DNA from: Tausonia pullulans
Taxonomy: Eukaryota; Basidiomycota; Tremellomycetes; Cystofilobasidiales; Mrakiaceae
Direction: 5' to 3'
DNA: 64,000 nt
NCBI GenBank assembly: GCA_951802195.1
Contig: OX637627.1
Location: 434,001 to 498,000, forward strand
The position numbers and the translations under genes are program-made. Shown here one piece after another: positions 41,844-52,607 of the stretch (position 1 is its first letter; every line of letters starts with the position of its first letter). Under the pieces are notes generated by a model. The model was given only the letters and a program-made list of their open reading frames with translations. It was not told where the DNA came from and did not search any database.

Positions 41844-44800
41844 TCAATACCGTCCTCCACGTCCTCCGCGTCCTCCGCCCCGCGACCCATCGTGGCCACC
41901 CCGGCCACCAGCGCCGCTGCCACTGGCCCCGTAGCCACCGTAGCCGCCGTACCCTCCATAGCCACCCTGTTGCTGAGGCATAGGCGGCTGCCCGAAGGGA
42001 GGCGGGCGAGTGGGCATCTGGTTGTAGCCTGGACCCGGAGGGGGGGGACCGTAGCCAGAACCGGGAGGAGGCGGCGCATAGCCTCCACCGTAGCCTCCGT
42101 AGCCACCCTGAGCAGGTGGCATTGTCGGCGCCGGCATCCCAGCGAACGGGGGCTGGCCAGGCGCCGGCATGCCCCCTCGTCCATAAGGCGTGGGCGAGTC
42201 AAACCCGCTCCGGTTGCCATTGCCGTACCCGCCGTAGCCCGACTGGGGTGTACCTGGGTACGAACCCGAGGAGTAGTTGGATCCAGCGGGACTCGCGCGG
42301 CCACCGTAGTTAGGCGAGTCGTATCCGCTGCGTCCGCCTCCGCCGTAGTTCATGGGACTACCCCGACCCCGACCTCCTCCGCCCATACCGGGTCCACCCA
42401 TGTGGCCTCCACCGCGACCGCCACGCGAGTTATCATTGCCACCGCGGCGAGTGCGGTCAAGGTCGCCCTGGTTGAGCACGCGCTTAGGTCGCTGGACGCC
42501 GGGAAGCATGACGCTCCGATGCGGCGTGATCTGCTTGGGAAAGAAGTACCGGACCGAGAGAGACTGGTCGCCGTAGATGTCACCCATCGGAGTTTCGGTT
42601 AGGGGCGAGTCGTACGTCGAGCCGGGGACGCAGGTCGGGTCGGCGAGCGCGAAGCCGGAAAGGCCACCGGACGCATTGGCATCAATAGGCACGGGCTGAA
42701 GGGGGAGTCGGAAGGTCAACAACGGAGTGTCTGTTTGGAAAGAAATTGAGAGCAATCTCACCTCCTTGACCTTCTTCTTGCTGTAGAGTTTGCAGAGCCC
42801 TTCGTACAGCGGGTGCTCCTCGGAGACAAAGAGAACGTCGCTGCCCCACGAATTGCGCCGCTGGTGGTCCTCCGAGAGCTGCGGGTACCGAGGTTGCATC
42901 TCGGCAAGCAGCCGAGTCGGGTCGATGAACGGGAGGAGCGCGACACCTTGCCACTGCATCTTCTTGCCGTTCATGTCAATTTCAAAGTCTTCGGGATAGA
43001 AATCGATGATGGGCGACCGTTCGTCCGTCATGAGATCGTGGAAGATCTCGGGAATGTGGATCTTGCTGTGAGAGGGAAGGCGGGGAGAAGGGAAGAGCGT
43101 CAGAAAGGGCAGGTGAAAGTTCAGGAGCCAGCGAGGCAGAGTAGACGCACGAGGCGGCCGGGAATACCCCCATCAGCTGCTCAAACGGCTTGAAGGGGGC
43201 CCCAAGGGTGAACTTGATGTCCATGTCGCCAACATTCTCAAAGTCGGCGGCGAAGGGGGCGTAGTGGTACGGATAGTACCACTGCCACGAAGGCGTCTGG
43301 AAGAAAAAGAAAAAAAATGGGAAAGAGGTCAAACCAGAACCGCTGATACGGACGAGGAGGATGACGAACGCCTTGGTAGTAGTAGTGAAGGACCCAACAA
43401 AGACCCTCGATGTAGTGGGTAGTGAGCCTGAGAAGTGATACTGGCCAATTAGCGCACAATCGCAGCGCCGAAGCATATAAAAGTGGCCACGACGCACTTC
43501 TTCCTGAAAGCCGTGTCGCTCAGCTCAACGCCGAACTTCTCGCGGTAGTAACGCTCCTTGTATCCGGGTTCCCAGAGTCTTGAGGGAAAGCAGGTCCGTC
43601 AGTCATGGGCTCACCATCGCAACCAGGGCAGGTAACTCACTTGACCGTGTCCTCATACTCGACCGTGCCGTCAGGGTTGACCTTGCGTCCCTTGGGCTCC
43701 TGGACAGGCTGGTCCATATGCGGGATGCTTGTAAGTTCCGTGACGGGCGGGTCTTCGAGGACGTCGTCGGCGGCGGCGTCGACAAGCCCGTCAATCTCGG
43801 TCTTTATCGTCGCATCTTCCTCGGCAACCTCGTCAGCCTTGCGCTTGTGGCCGTGGCTCGCAGGCGTCGTTGCCGTCTTGGACACCGTTGCAGGGGTCGA
43901 CGGCGGCGGCGGGAAGGCCGCGTCAAAGGCAGCGTCCGAAGCGGACTGGCTGGGCAGGGCCGTGAGCTCAGTCGACTCCTCCTTGGCGAAGGCAGCCATG
44001 GGCTCATCGGGGCGCTCCTCCGGCTTGACCTCGGCCCTCTGTTCTTCCTCGGTCGAGGCCTCGTCCACGATGTTGGCCTCATTCGTAGAGCCCGCAAGCT
44101 CGGCCTTAAGCAATTCTGCTGCACTCATGTTTGCCATCCGAATCGCCCGGCGGTTCTTGACAAACTCGTTGTTCGACCCGCCGGCGGCCTTCATGCCCTT
44201 AGCCCGGTCCGAGGACGTCGTATCCTTGGCCGGTACGGTTGCAGGCACCTGGGGAGGGAATGCGTTGGGCAATGGAGCAGAAGCAAGCGCCGCTTGCGAT
44301 GCCGGAACGAGATCAAACGCCGGTCGAGCGGGGAGCGACGGATTGACGATCTTGGGGTCTGCCACCTTAGAAGGCTGAATTTGGACGAGCGTTTCGCCGT
44401 TGAGCTGCATACCAACGAGGTTGGACTTGGAGTCCTGGCCTCCCGTGTCGCGCTCGCGAGGTGGCTCCCGGCCCTGCCGGCGGTTCTCCTCGACCCTGCG
44501 TCGCTTGGCGTTGTTCTCTTGACGTTCCTCGGCTGTGGAAAAGAGCAGAAAAAGTTCTGGTCAGCGATGTGTCTAGCCCTTGGGGGATTAGAGTCAAAGG
44601 CACCTTCTCGTCTTCGCCTAAAGATGTCATCCTCGGCCTTGGCGAGTCCCTCAAGCATGACCTGTGCGCGCTCAAGCTCAACGCGACCGTGGTTGGTAAC
44701 GTAGCCACCCATGCGAGGAAGCTCACGCTTCCAGATTCCGAGGAGCGTGTCGATGGCGCCCTCGCGGATCTCGAGCGAAGGAAGGTGAGGCAAGAAGTCA

Positions 44801-46662
44801 TTACCGACGAAGAAGATGAGGAAAACCCAGTCGTCCATTGCGCGCTCGAGATCAAATGGGAAGGGCGTCGAGGGCACATCGAGCTCGACCTCGAGGTACT
44901 CGCGAAGGATACCGACGTCGAGGAAGATGAAGGGCTTCGTCTCTGAGAGCGGCTTGGCGGGACCGGTGACAGCCTTCTTCTCCGGTTTCTCACCTGGGCG
45001 ACAGGGACGTCAACAAAAAATTAAACGGATGAGGGTGAGAAACAGACCTACCTGTACAGTTAGCAGCGATATGCCCGAGTTCTCCACACTTTCGGCAACC
45101 AGCGCCGCCGTTAGGCTGGAAGAAGACATCCTCACGGAGGACCTTGAAGTTGGGCTCGTGCGTGGCAAGAGCGAGCATGATAAGATCGGCATCCTGAAGG
45201 AAGAGGTTAGCACCAGGTGTGGAGAGGTGGTCAAAGTAGTGAGACAGCACGCACCAGTCCATAGATGACATGCTGCGTGTTCGGGTCGTGCTCCGAGTGG
45301 CTTCGTTGCCGACGGATGTAGTCCATGATCTTATGCTCTCCCTCTCCGGGGACCGAAGCGTCTGATATAATGACTTGTATCTGAGGTGGAGGGAGATGAG
45401 CTGGTGTCAGCGAGGTCCGGCCGAAGGGCATCTGCGTTCTTAGAGACTAACGTTCTTCCACGCCTGGTCGGTATTCATCTTCTGAACGACCCAATAGCGG
45501 AGCGAGGCGGCAAGGAGATCCATAAAAGGAGTTCCTGGAGAGAAAAAGTAGGACATTGGATGAGTGGGGGTTCGATAGGGAGGGTCGACCGAGCCTGCCT
45601 CAGTCATCAATGACGGGGGCGAAGGAGCACCCACCGGGCGTGATCGCATTTGAGTCCCAGGACTTCTTGTTCTTGGTCTCATCCGAGACGGAGTGACCCA
45701 TGGCTAACGTCCGAGCAAGAGTCACAGCGTTTCAGTCCTGGGTGGAGAGGGATCCACCGTAGATACGCGATCGAACTCACAGGCGAAGAGGGCGATAGCC
45801 TCCTCCTTCTCGCGCTCCTTGTCCATGGCCTCCTGAGCAGCACGGAATCGACGAGACCGCTGCTGATTCATTTTCGCTCGCGGGGCGACTCCATCTGTAG
45901 GTGGGAATGGGAATAGCTTCACCTGTCAGCAACAGGTCCAACTCGGGGACACCCTCAGTGAGGCAAGGGTGGAGTCAGGCGGGCTAAATGAGACGCGACG
46001 GCGACGCACCGATGGCCATGAAGAGCAGTTTGCGGGGCCGGACCATGGAGACGACACGCTCCGTGTAGGCAAAGATCTCGAGCATCATGTCCTGTTCCGT
46101 CTCAGGCGCGGGCTGAGAAATAGGAGGAGATAGAGAAACATCGGGTCGAAACGCGAAACGCGTCGTCAGTACATTCCACTCGCGAGTCTCGTCCCTCAGC
46201 TGATGGCACGCACCTTGCCCTCGGGATGAGTACAGGGGTGAACAATACCGTTCATCTACGTGTGAGCAGACGAACTTCGTCAGTCGGGGCCCAACCTCGG
46301 GGTGAAGAGAAGAACGAACGTCGAGGTACAGGTTGTCGAACTCTTGGCCATTCGGATTCTTCCCAGAGAGGTCGACAGGGATCGATGTGAAGACATCCGG
46401 ATCATCTTCGGAAGGGACCTGGATCGGGTCCTCCTCGATTACCTTGTCAACGATTTTCGGATACTTCCTGGAAGCGAGAAGCCGAGCGAGAAAGCAAGCA
46501 AGAGTCAGCGAACCGGTGGAAGCAAGCCAGCCGCAGGACGAGCAAGGACCGACTTCGAAAGCCATCGGAAAAGGGCAGGGACACCCTGGGAGTATAGAGA
46601 AGTAGTATTCTCCACTAATCAGCATGATGAAGGCCCGAGAGAGAGCTAAGTTGGCGTACCAT
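41844..46662 (-). CDS. RAT1: 5'-3' exoribonuclease Rat1/Xrn2
   Basis: The nuclear exonuclease that trims rRNA and ends transcription by torpedo. The first exon is the start codon alone (ATG at 46662-46660, then GTACGC). It is joined to [11 protein letters not shown] and [14 protein letters not shown], the standard Xrn start. Then come [93 protein letters not shown] and [20 protein letters not shown], which give the acidic metal-binding residues and basic pocket. A zinc knuckle, [14 protein letters not shown], is typical of the nuclear Rat1/Xrn2 form and not Xrn1. Further blocks are [21 protein letters not shown] and [10 protein letters not shown]. The last 150 residues are a Gly-rich RGG tail ending [10 protein letters not shown]. 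About 1,100-1,200 residues. Confidence 0.95.
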
Positions 46663-47219
46663 GATAAAGGATGTGGTTGGTCGTTGGAGGGAGAGGGGGC
46701 GGAGCGCGGCGGTCTCCGAAGTTGGCTTGCACGTTTTTGGACGTCCCCTTGGGAACGGGACTTTCTTGTCCTCGAGCGTTTTATTGCTGAGTCGTCTTGT
46801 ATAACAGCAAATTCACTAAGTCTTCAAGTTGCAAGTCATTGGTTCTGAATCCGAGAACCCTCTAGGTTTCTAGTGGCTAGCGAGGGCCAGTCGGCCGTCT
46901 ACAGAATACTCAGATCCCAGTACACCGCACAAAGTAACATGATTGGGTAGAAGAGAAACATGGAGTTTGCATTGCTACTAAGTCCAGACTCGCATAAGAG
47001 AAATCGGCGAACGTCTTAAGAAACGCTTCGCGCACAGTCGAGGCAAGAGGCGGGTCTGACATTCGAAAAGGAGAAGACGCACCGACTGACTGCATGCAGA
47101 TGTAAAGTCCCTGGATCACACCAGACCTTTCAAGGAGAAGAGCTGATCCAAGCAAGCGCCACTGATCCACCAACATTGCCACAATGATAATCCATCGGAG
47201 GAAGGGCGACAGGATGTCC
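46663..47219. other. Interval between RAT1 and the F-box-like gene
   Basis: 557 bp. It contains the RAT1 promoter and a 90-codon minus-strand frame (47182-46910) holding WRLLGSALLLERSGVIQGLY. That frame runs on from SPFLRWIIIVAMLVDQ and could be an alternative last exon of the F-box-like gene. Nothing else seen. Confidence 0.35.
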
Positions 47220-48415
47220 TCATACGCCAGAGTCTGTGGTCTTTGGAGCGCCTGCTAAGAGTAGGTTTCACAGTCAGCAGGTATCACTGATTAACAAGAG
47301 GTACGCCGCTACACGCACCGCCGACCTCAACCGGAGCGATGACCTTAACTTTCAGCCGGAGACGCGCCTCCAGTCTCTGATCTAACAAAAACTCGGCAAT
47401 AGCAGCTTCGAACTGATTCTCAAAGAGCAGCTCGATGAATTCGAGGCTGCGCGAGGAGAAAACCCCTTGCGTTATCTCGTGCTGGCCCTCCTCGAGGTCG
47501 ACGAGAACGTTCGTCAGGAGTTCCATCGGCTGATCCACCTCACGGAGGTCGTAAACAACCCTAAGCGGTGACAATGGCTCCTTATATGGGTAGGTTCGAT
47601 ACGAGATGCTCGTCTGGGTGAAGATGGTGGCGCGGTCAACTGGCCGACCGAGCATGAAGCAGCAGCCGACATACGTCGCCCGCTCGATCCGGAGCCACGT
47701 TGGACCGTTCGGTAGGATCGTCTTGTCTACGACAAAAATGTTGCAATCATAGCCCTCGGCGCCAAGCGCCTGCGGCTGCGGCAGGGAGTTCCAGTGTCGA
47801 AGGACAACCTCGAACGGGTCGAAGAGACGGAGGAGCGCCGAGAGGTTACGCTGGGCGATGACCTGGTTCCGGAGGCCCAGAAGGTCGGCCGGTGTCGCGA
47901 GCGCGAGTGAGGGGAGCGACCCGTAAAGTGGAAGGTCCTCTGGCCCGCTTGGTTCAATGGCGAGGAGATCGACGTGAAGCGGAAACCCGTTCGGAAGGCG
48001 ACTATGGTAGAGGTCGATGTTAAGACCAAAGTCCGGCAGGAGCGGACCCGGATGGGGTTCCGAAGTAAGAGGCCTCCCAAACAAAGGAGAGATTCGGAAG
48101 GTGCGGATCTGGGCCAGGGACACGTAAGGCTCGATAGAGAGTGCGATGCTATCTGAATCCTGCAGGCGAACGGACGAGGGCAAGTCAGGATGCCTCGCAA
48201 TAGGCAACAGTGACCAGTACGAGACCAACCCTGTCGTAGAAAAGTCTCGCCAGCTGATCGTGCCTCCGGATCACGATGTTGCGATAGAGGAGCGGGCCCG
48301 AGTCCTTGAGGAAGCCGTAGCAGACCCGGCTTGCGACGGCGACGGTCCCCCGGTCCGCGAAGGCGAGGATGAGAGCGAAGAGCTCGGGCGGGAGGGCCGG
48401 CAGCAAGTAGACCAT
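47220..48415 (-). CDS. F-box-like protein of unknown function
   Basis: Starting at MVYLLPALPPELFALILAFA, the first 50 residues look like an F-box: LPPELFALILAFADRG, then VASRVCYGFLKDSGPLLYRN. Such proteins usually link Skp1/cullin ubiquitin ligases to targets. The remaining 350 or so residues show no repeat or known domain. They include NIDLYHSRLPNGFPLHVDL, LRHWNSLPQPQ and VDLEEGQHEITQGVFSS and end near VKVIAPVEVGG. The C-terminus is open to doubt. Using the good GTGCGT donor gives a stop at 47220-47222. Using the GT inside GAGGTCGGC, in another phase, continues into about 100 hydrophobic residues ending at 46910. Divergent from MRS6, with 170 bp between the starts. Confidence 0.6.
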
Positions 48416-48586
48416 AGATGAGGGCTTCGAGGGTCTGTAGAGTGTCACGAGACCCTGTGGCCCCCTTGGGTTGAGATTGATGGTGGTTGTCGAAGGTGAA
48501 CTCGAGCGAGGAATCGATGACGAGGGAAGTCGGTCGTCGCCCTCTCGGCTTCTTCCGAACCACCACCACCAATACCTCAACTCGTT

Positions 48587-50753
48587 ATGACCCCGATGGA
48601 GCTTTCTCCGTCCCATTACGACGCCATCATTGTCGGCTCTAGCCTCCCACTTTCCATTACCGCAGCGTGAGTCGTCGCATACTCCCTTGAGAGTCATGGC
48701 TCATCCTGAATGCTGACCTTACGCGACGACGCGCCTCTTGATTGATCACCCTCAGCGCTCTCGCTCACGCCGGAAAGAGCGTGCTCCATGTCGACGAAAA
48801 CGAGTACTACGGCGCCGATCATGCTAGCCTCTCTCTCGGCGAGATTGTCACATGGGCTCACGCGCGGTCTTCGCCGCCGCCGAGTTCCCCCTCGTTCGAG
48901 AGTGCCTACGCCTCCAACCAGCGGTCCCGGTTCTCCCAAATCTCTCTCTCTTTCCCCGCGTCCGAGGAGGTCGCTACAGTAACCGCCACCGATGGTTGCG
49001 TCGGCCACGTGGCAAGCTTGCCCGCAGACCTTCAGAAACAGCAGCGCGCCTACTCGCTCTCGCTCTCTCCGACGCTCGTCCCCTCGCTCTCGCCGCTCAT
49101 CGGCGCGCTCGTCGCATCGGGCGTTTCGCGGTACGCAACATTCCGCCTGCTCGAGTCGACGTCCGTCTTCTCGCCTTCGACCGGGCAGGCCCGCCGGGTC
49201 CCAAGCAGCAAGGAGGACGTCTTTCGCGAAAAGAAGATCGGCCTCGTCGAGAAGCGCCGCTTAATGAAGTGTCTTCTCTGGTGCGCAGGCGAGTTTGAGA
49301 AAGACCTTAAGGGTGAGTTTTTTCTATCGAGTACTCAGGATGATTACAAAATCTCATTATTTTGTCCTTCCTTTAGCGCAGGGCAAGGAACAAGAGCCCA
49401 TCCTGCATTACCTCCAGTCGACCTTCTCGCTCTCGGACGACCTTGCTGAGGCCTTGACCTTTGCTCTTACGCAGAGCCTGACGTCTTCGGGTTCGTCACT
49501 GTCTCTTCATGAAGGCCCATACGAGCCCGCTCAACTTGACAGCCGCAAGTTGATTGATGCGTACTCTTCCCCGCCTCCCCCCTCCCATCACTTAAAAAAG
49601 AGCCTGCACTTCCCGCCCTCACACGAGCCCGGTCTTACCTTCGCTCAGTTGGAAAGTTTGGCAATGCGGCTTTTCTTGTGGGTCAGTACGGCGGAGCTGG
49701 AGAGGTAGCGCAAGGTTTCTGTCGGTGAGTTTTTGTCCCGAGGTCTCGTTCTACCTTCTGTCCTGACAGTTGAGTTTCCTGCCTTCCTGGCCTCCTCAGA
49801 CTGGCCGCTGTCCAAGGCGCAATCTACATCCTCTCTCACCCGATCGAAAGCATCACCTTTACAGACGATGCTCCTGTTCCTGCCGCTTCCAACGCATCCG
49901 AGACTCCCCTGACACCGGCTGGGCTGGTGTCGGTCCAGATTCGTGGCTTCTCGCATCCTCTCACGACCACCCACCTTGTCACATCATCAGACTATCTCCC
50001 GGATTCGTCCTCTTCCTCCAGTGCTAATGGTGTTGGACGAGCGACTGTCGCTCGGTGCATCGCTCTCTTCGACTCCTTTCCAAACGGATTCCCCGTTGAC
50101 GAACCGCCACCCGATGGTGCCGCCGCCGCCGCGGAAGCAGATACATCATCGTCCGAGCCCGTTAAGAAGGAAGGCATTAAGCCCGACACAGCCTTACTCG
50201 TCTTTCCACCGGGAAGCGTTGAGGGAGTGGACGTCGCTGTCGAAGCGGTCCTGATGGGCGAGAACACGGCCAGCTGTCCTGCCGGGAAATGTACATAACG
50301 CTCGTCGCTCTTTGCCGAGTCTCATGTACTAACGCAGCATCTTCTCTCATCATCACAGACATTGTCTACCTCACATGCTCCCTTCCTCCGAACGCCGCCG
50401 CCCCCCTCCCAGCATCGACGCTCTCCTCGTTCATCCCGCTCCTGTCCCCCTCGGCTTCCCCATCCCTTCTCCTCACCTACCTCGAGTTATGCCTCCCCTT
50501 CACCACCCCTTCCAACGTCTCCCGCCCGGCATGCCTTCACCTCGAGCGCGGCCCCTCTGCAGACGGCTTGACGCCGTTTGTTCCGGAAGAGGCTGGGCGG
50601 TGCGCCGAAGAAGGCGAAAGACTGTTCTGGGAAGTCTTGGGACGGAAAAAGGAGGCCGCGGATGCAGAGGATGGGGAGAAGGACGCGAGGGGTTTCTTCG
50701 AGCCTAGTACGGTCAATGCCGAGGGGGACGATGGCGACGCTGATGAATGGTGA
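48587..50753 (+). CDS. MRS6: Rab escort protein (REP/Mrs6)
   Basis: It presents newly made Rab GTPases to geranylgeranyltransferase II and delivers them to membranes. The start MTPMELSPSHYDAIIVGSSL gives the GDI/REP dinucleotide-fold start (YDAIIVGSSLPLSITAA), followed over an intron by LAHAGKSVLHVDENEYYG. Then come VEKRRLMKCLLWC (Rab-binding region), FGNAAFLVGQYGGAGEVAQG, FCRLAAVQGAIYILS and HPIESI, the sequence conserved region 3. A large Ser/Ala-rich insert lies after the DENEYYGAD motif and another before the C-terminal part, as is usual for REP and not GDI. The C-terminus is acidic (AEGDDGDADEW). Length of about 620 residues. The limits of the intron before GNAAFLVG (about 49.49-49.65 kb) are not certain. 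Confidence 0.9.
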
Positions 50754-50909
50754 ACTTTCTTTGCCATCTATCTGTCTGAGTTGTGCTGCACATTATGAGA
50801 TATGTAAGCCCATGTGTGGGTCTCCTTGCGGTCAAATGAAAGTGATTTTCTCTCTCTCTCTTCTCTTCCCGCCACCCTTCCTACTTCCCCCCCCCCGCTC
50901 ACAGTGGAA

Positions 50910-52285
50910 TTAAAGGAAGAACTTCCCGTTGGCATCGAAGAGGGCGAGGTTTGGCCCAATCTTGCGCACCTGGGATGGAAGGCGATGTCAGTCTTTGGAA
51001 CCGCGTCCTCGTCACCACGAATTCGACCAACCTCGATGTGCTTCCTCTCGCCAATAAACACGCCATGTTTCCTCACTACATTCTTCCCTCTCACTCCCTT
51101 CTCCTCCTCGATCTCCTCCTCAATCTCCTCCGCCTCAACCTCAATTTCCTCCCTACCCGCCCGCGACTCCACCTCCTTCGACGCCTTCTTCTCCTTCACC
51201 TTCCCCCTCGTCTCCTCAGCCTTAGCTAGCCTTTCCAACTCATCCGCCGCCTCCCTCTCAGCTTTCCTCTCCTTGTCTGTCATTTTTGCCTCCGGGTCGT
51301 CCGCCCGCGACCGTCTCAGGCCCGCAAGAATGTGCAGAGCTCGCGCTCGCACAAAGGGAGGAACGCGTGGAGAGGCGAGAACAGAGAGGACCTCGCGCTG
51401 TAGCGTGTTGATGCCGCCAAGAGAGGCTGTGAGCGTCGCGATGGCTTTGGGGAGGACCTTGGCGGCTGCGCAGAGAACGAAGTCGGATGAGCGTCAGAGA
51501 GTCGTGGTGAGCGGGCGGACAAGATGGGAAGAGTCTAACAGATCTTGGCGAGCGAGCCGCTGTGCGAGACGAGCGCTGACTTAGCTCCTATCGCGGCCTT
51601 TGAGATGGCAGGGCCCAGGGAGGACGACGAAGAGGCAGTAGAGGCGGCGACCTGGAGAGGAGAGGAGAAAGCGCCATTTCAGTGTCGCATCGTCATCGAG
51701 TGATCTTTTCATCGTCAAATTTCGCACCGCTGTGCCGCCGATAATAGTTTCTGGGAGAAGAGCTGCTCCAGCTGTGACAGCTACTGCTCCGACGGCGAGA
51801 CTGAAATGCAGAGTGGCGAGTCAGCATCAGCCAACCAAGGCCACTCCGCCGCGCCCCTAAGCCGAGGACAACGCACCTGATGACAGCAATCGTCGCCGCA
51901 GACTTGAGAACTGAATACCTGTTCTTCTTATCGTCCACCACCGCTTCTACTGTGAACCAGACGCGTCCAGGCTGGGGGAGGCAAAGACGGTGCGAGCGAG
52001 TGTACGTGTCAGTCCTGAGGCGCGTAGGATGACGCTGTTTCGTTCGTTGATTCATCGAACCTTGAACTTGACAGTCTGGCCTGGAGCGACCTCATTCTCG
52101 AAATGGAGCGCTATGGGTGGAGGATAGACGGCCAGGTGAGCAAGGGGAGAGAACGCTTGAGGGAGTCCGACAGAGCAAGTCTCCCGCGGCGCGCAAGCGA
52201 ATGATCCAAAGGACGCACCTGTGAGTTGCTTGAGACATACGTTGATCTTGTGATCTGTGAGGTTGGTGATTCGGACAGACGGCAT
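50910..52285 (-). CDS. Conserved fungal protein of unknown function
   Basis: Not recognised as a named family. The N-terminal 70 residues look like a small beta-sandwich: MPSVRITNLTDHKINVCLKQ, then, over an intron, LHFENEVAPGQTVKFKV and PGRVWFTVEAVVDDKKNRYS. A long small-residue hydrophobic stretch follows (AVGAVAVTAGAALLPETIIG). Next are an Ala/Ser/Leu-rich helix region (KVLPKAIATLTASLGGINTL) and a highly charged coiled-coil-like block (KEVESRAGREEIEVEAEEIE). It ends GVFIGERKHIE joined to VRKIGPNLALFDANGKFFL. The tight start and end with a variable middle suggest a real, conserved protein of about 330 residues. The last intron was placed so that the frame runs through VRKIGPNLALFD. Convergent with MRS6. 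Confidence 0.7.
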
Positions 52286-52607
52286 CAGATAGAAATAGCT
52301 GGGATCATGGATGTTGGGAGGGAAGGAGGAGGGAAGCCCAACGAACCGACAACCAGCCCTCGTCGTCGCGTGCGTGGTCCGACTCTTGCAAACGTCATCA
52401 GTTCGAACGCCTCAATATCTTTTTCGGGTCAAGCAGCATGCGACAACGGTCACTGTGGATCAGGACGAAATTCAAGAGAGGTCATCTTCTACAATATAGA
52501 GCAAAAGGGCTTTCTTGCAAGCGGTGCAGTTTGACGTGTCTGGCTGTGCGCGTGTACGGCATCATCACAATCTCACTATCAACTCGGTTTCGCCACACTT
52601 GACATCC
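52286..52607. other. Intergenic region
   Basis: 322 bp between the unknown conserved gene (start at 52285) and the SVP26 stop at 52608, both on the minus strand. It holds a 3' untranslated region and a promoter. No further feature recognised. Confidence 0.4.

Noticed and set aside
43605-44410. Long plus-strand open frames opposite RAT1
   Set aside because: Antisense shadows in GC-rich coding DNA; the minus strand encodes the clear Rat1 sequence with its introns.
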